Assembly (NCBI GenBank): GCA_913058255.1
Contig: CAJXQU010000002.1
Coordinates: 62,001-126,000 of the forward strand
Source of the DNA: an uncultured Pseudomonadota bacterium
GTDB taxonomy: Bacteria > Pseudomonadota > Gammaproteobacteria > CAJXQU01
Reading direction: 5' to 3'
Length of the DNA stretch: 64,000 nucleotides
The notes beneath the pieces were generated by a model, which did not search any database, was not told the origin of the DNA, and saw nothing but the letters and a program-made list of their open reading frames with translations. This document shows positions 63,981-64,000 of the stretch, one piece after another. Position numbers and translations under genes: made by a program. Within the stretch, counting starts at the first letter, position 1. Each line of letters starts with the position of its first letter.

Positions 63981-64000
63981 ATGTACGAAAATTTTTTTGA
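63981..64000 (+). CDS. Start of a likely XrtA-associated AAA ATPase gene (cut by window edge)
   Basis: Only six full codons fit: ATG then Y-E-N-F-F. MYExFF begins the ExeA-like ATPases that follow the kinase gene in XrtA/PEP-CTERM loci, and the position fits. A six-residue match is weak evidence, so this rests mainly on gene order. Confidence 0.45.

Overview
The window looks like the chromosome of a free-living, probably aquatic gammaproteobacterium with moderately low GC. The basis is gene order: ypjD-corB, gyrA-pheA-hisC-tyrA-aroA-cmk-rpsA-ihfB-lapA-lapB-pyrF, mfd-csiV, and an ynbABCD block with the layout of the E. coli operon. I cannot name the genus. I saw no tRNA, rRNA, insertion sequence, phage gene or CRISPR array.

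Layout. 1-5.6 kb: the start of a DEAD-box RNA helicase gene, a two-gene energy-taxis receptor (Aer-like PAS protein plus a zinc-binding-domain chemoreceptor), corB, a ypjD-type gene and an unusual carboxymuconolactone-decarboxylase/Rieske fusion. 5.8-13.8 kb: an orphan flaG, a large papain-like protease/serine-hydrolase fusion, an exported alpha/beta hydrolase, an FKBP isomerase, the RegB/RegA redox two-component system and an M23 peptidase. 13.9-21.7 kb: a lipid-related block, with a flavodoxin-like protein and KAS III pair resembling dialkylresorcinol synthesis genes, yaiL, then ynbA-ynbB-ynbC-ynbD. 22.6-34.8 kb: gyrA and a tightly packed aromatic amino acid operon (pheA, hisC, tyrA, aroA, cmk), followed by rpsA, ihfB, lapA, lapB and pyrF. 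34.9-41.1 kb: mfd, csiV, a SpoU-family methyltransferase and the ABC-F gene ybiT. 41.5-45.7 kb: a WecA-like initiating glycosyl-phosphate transferase and a PrsT-type TPR lipoprotein, both of the XrtA/PEP-CTERM exopolysaccharide kind. 45.9-52.3 kb: an M18 aminopeptidase, then TetR / RND exporter / LolA-like periplasmic protein / outer-membrane beta-barrel, which reads as one envelope-spanning export system. 52.3-54.9 kb: an arsenic operon (arsR-arsI-arsC-acr3) with two operator-like sites. 55-58.4 kb: a SprA-related protein, then moeA and a mobA-mobB fusion. 58.6-64 kb: the XrtA-type exopolysaccharide export operon (Wza-like exporter, outer-membrane barrel, Wzc-like chain-length protein, tyrosine kinase), running off the end with the first codons of what looks like the XrtA-associated ATPase.

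How the parts work together. The 41-46 kb and 58-64 kb groups should serve one exopolysaccharide pathway although 13 kb of unrelated genes separates them. The RegBA pair and the Aer-like receptor both suggest redox- or oxygen-guided behaviour. The dar-like pair and ynbABCD both concern lipids, but no product can be assigned. The most novel-looking items are the protease/hydrolase fusion, the RND/LolA-like/barrel operon, the CMD-Rieske fusion, the dar-ynb neighbourhood and a perfect 22-bp palindrome just upstream of the first exopolysaccharide gene.
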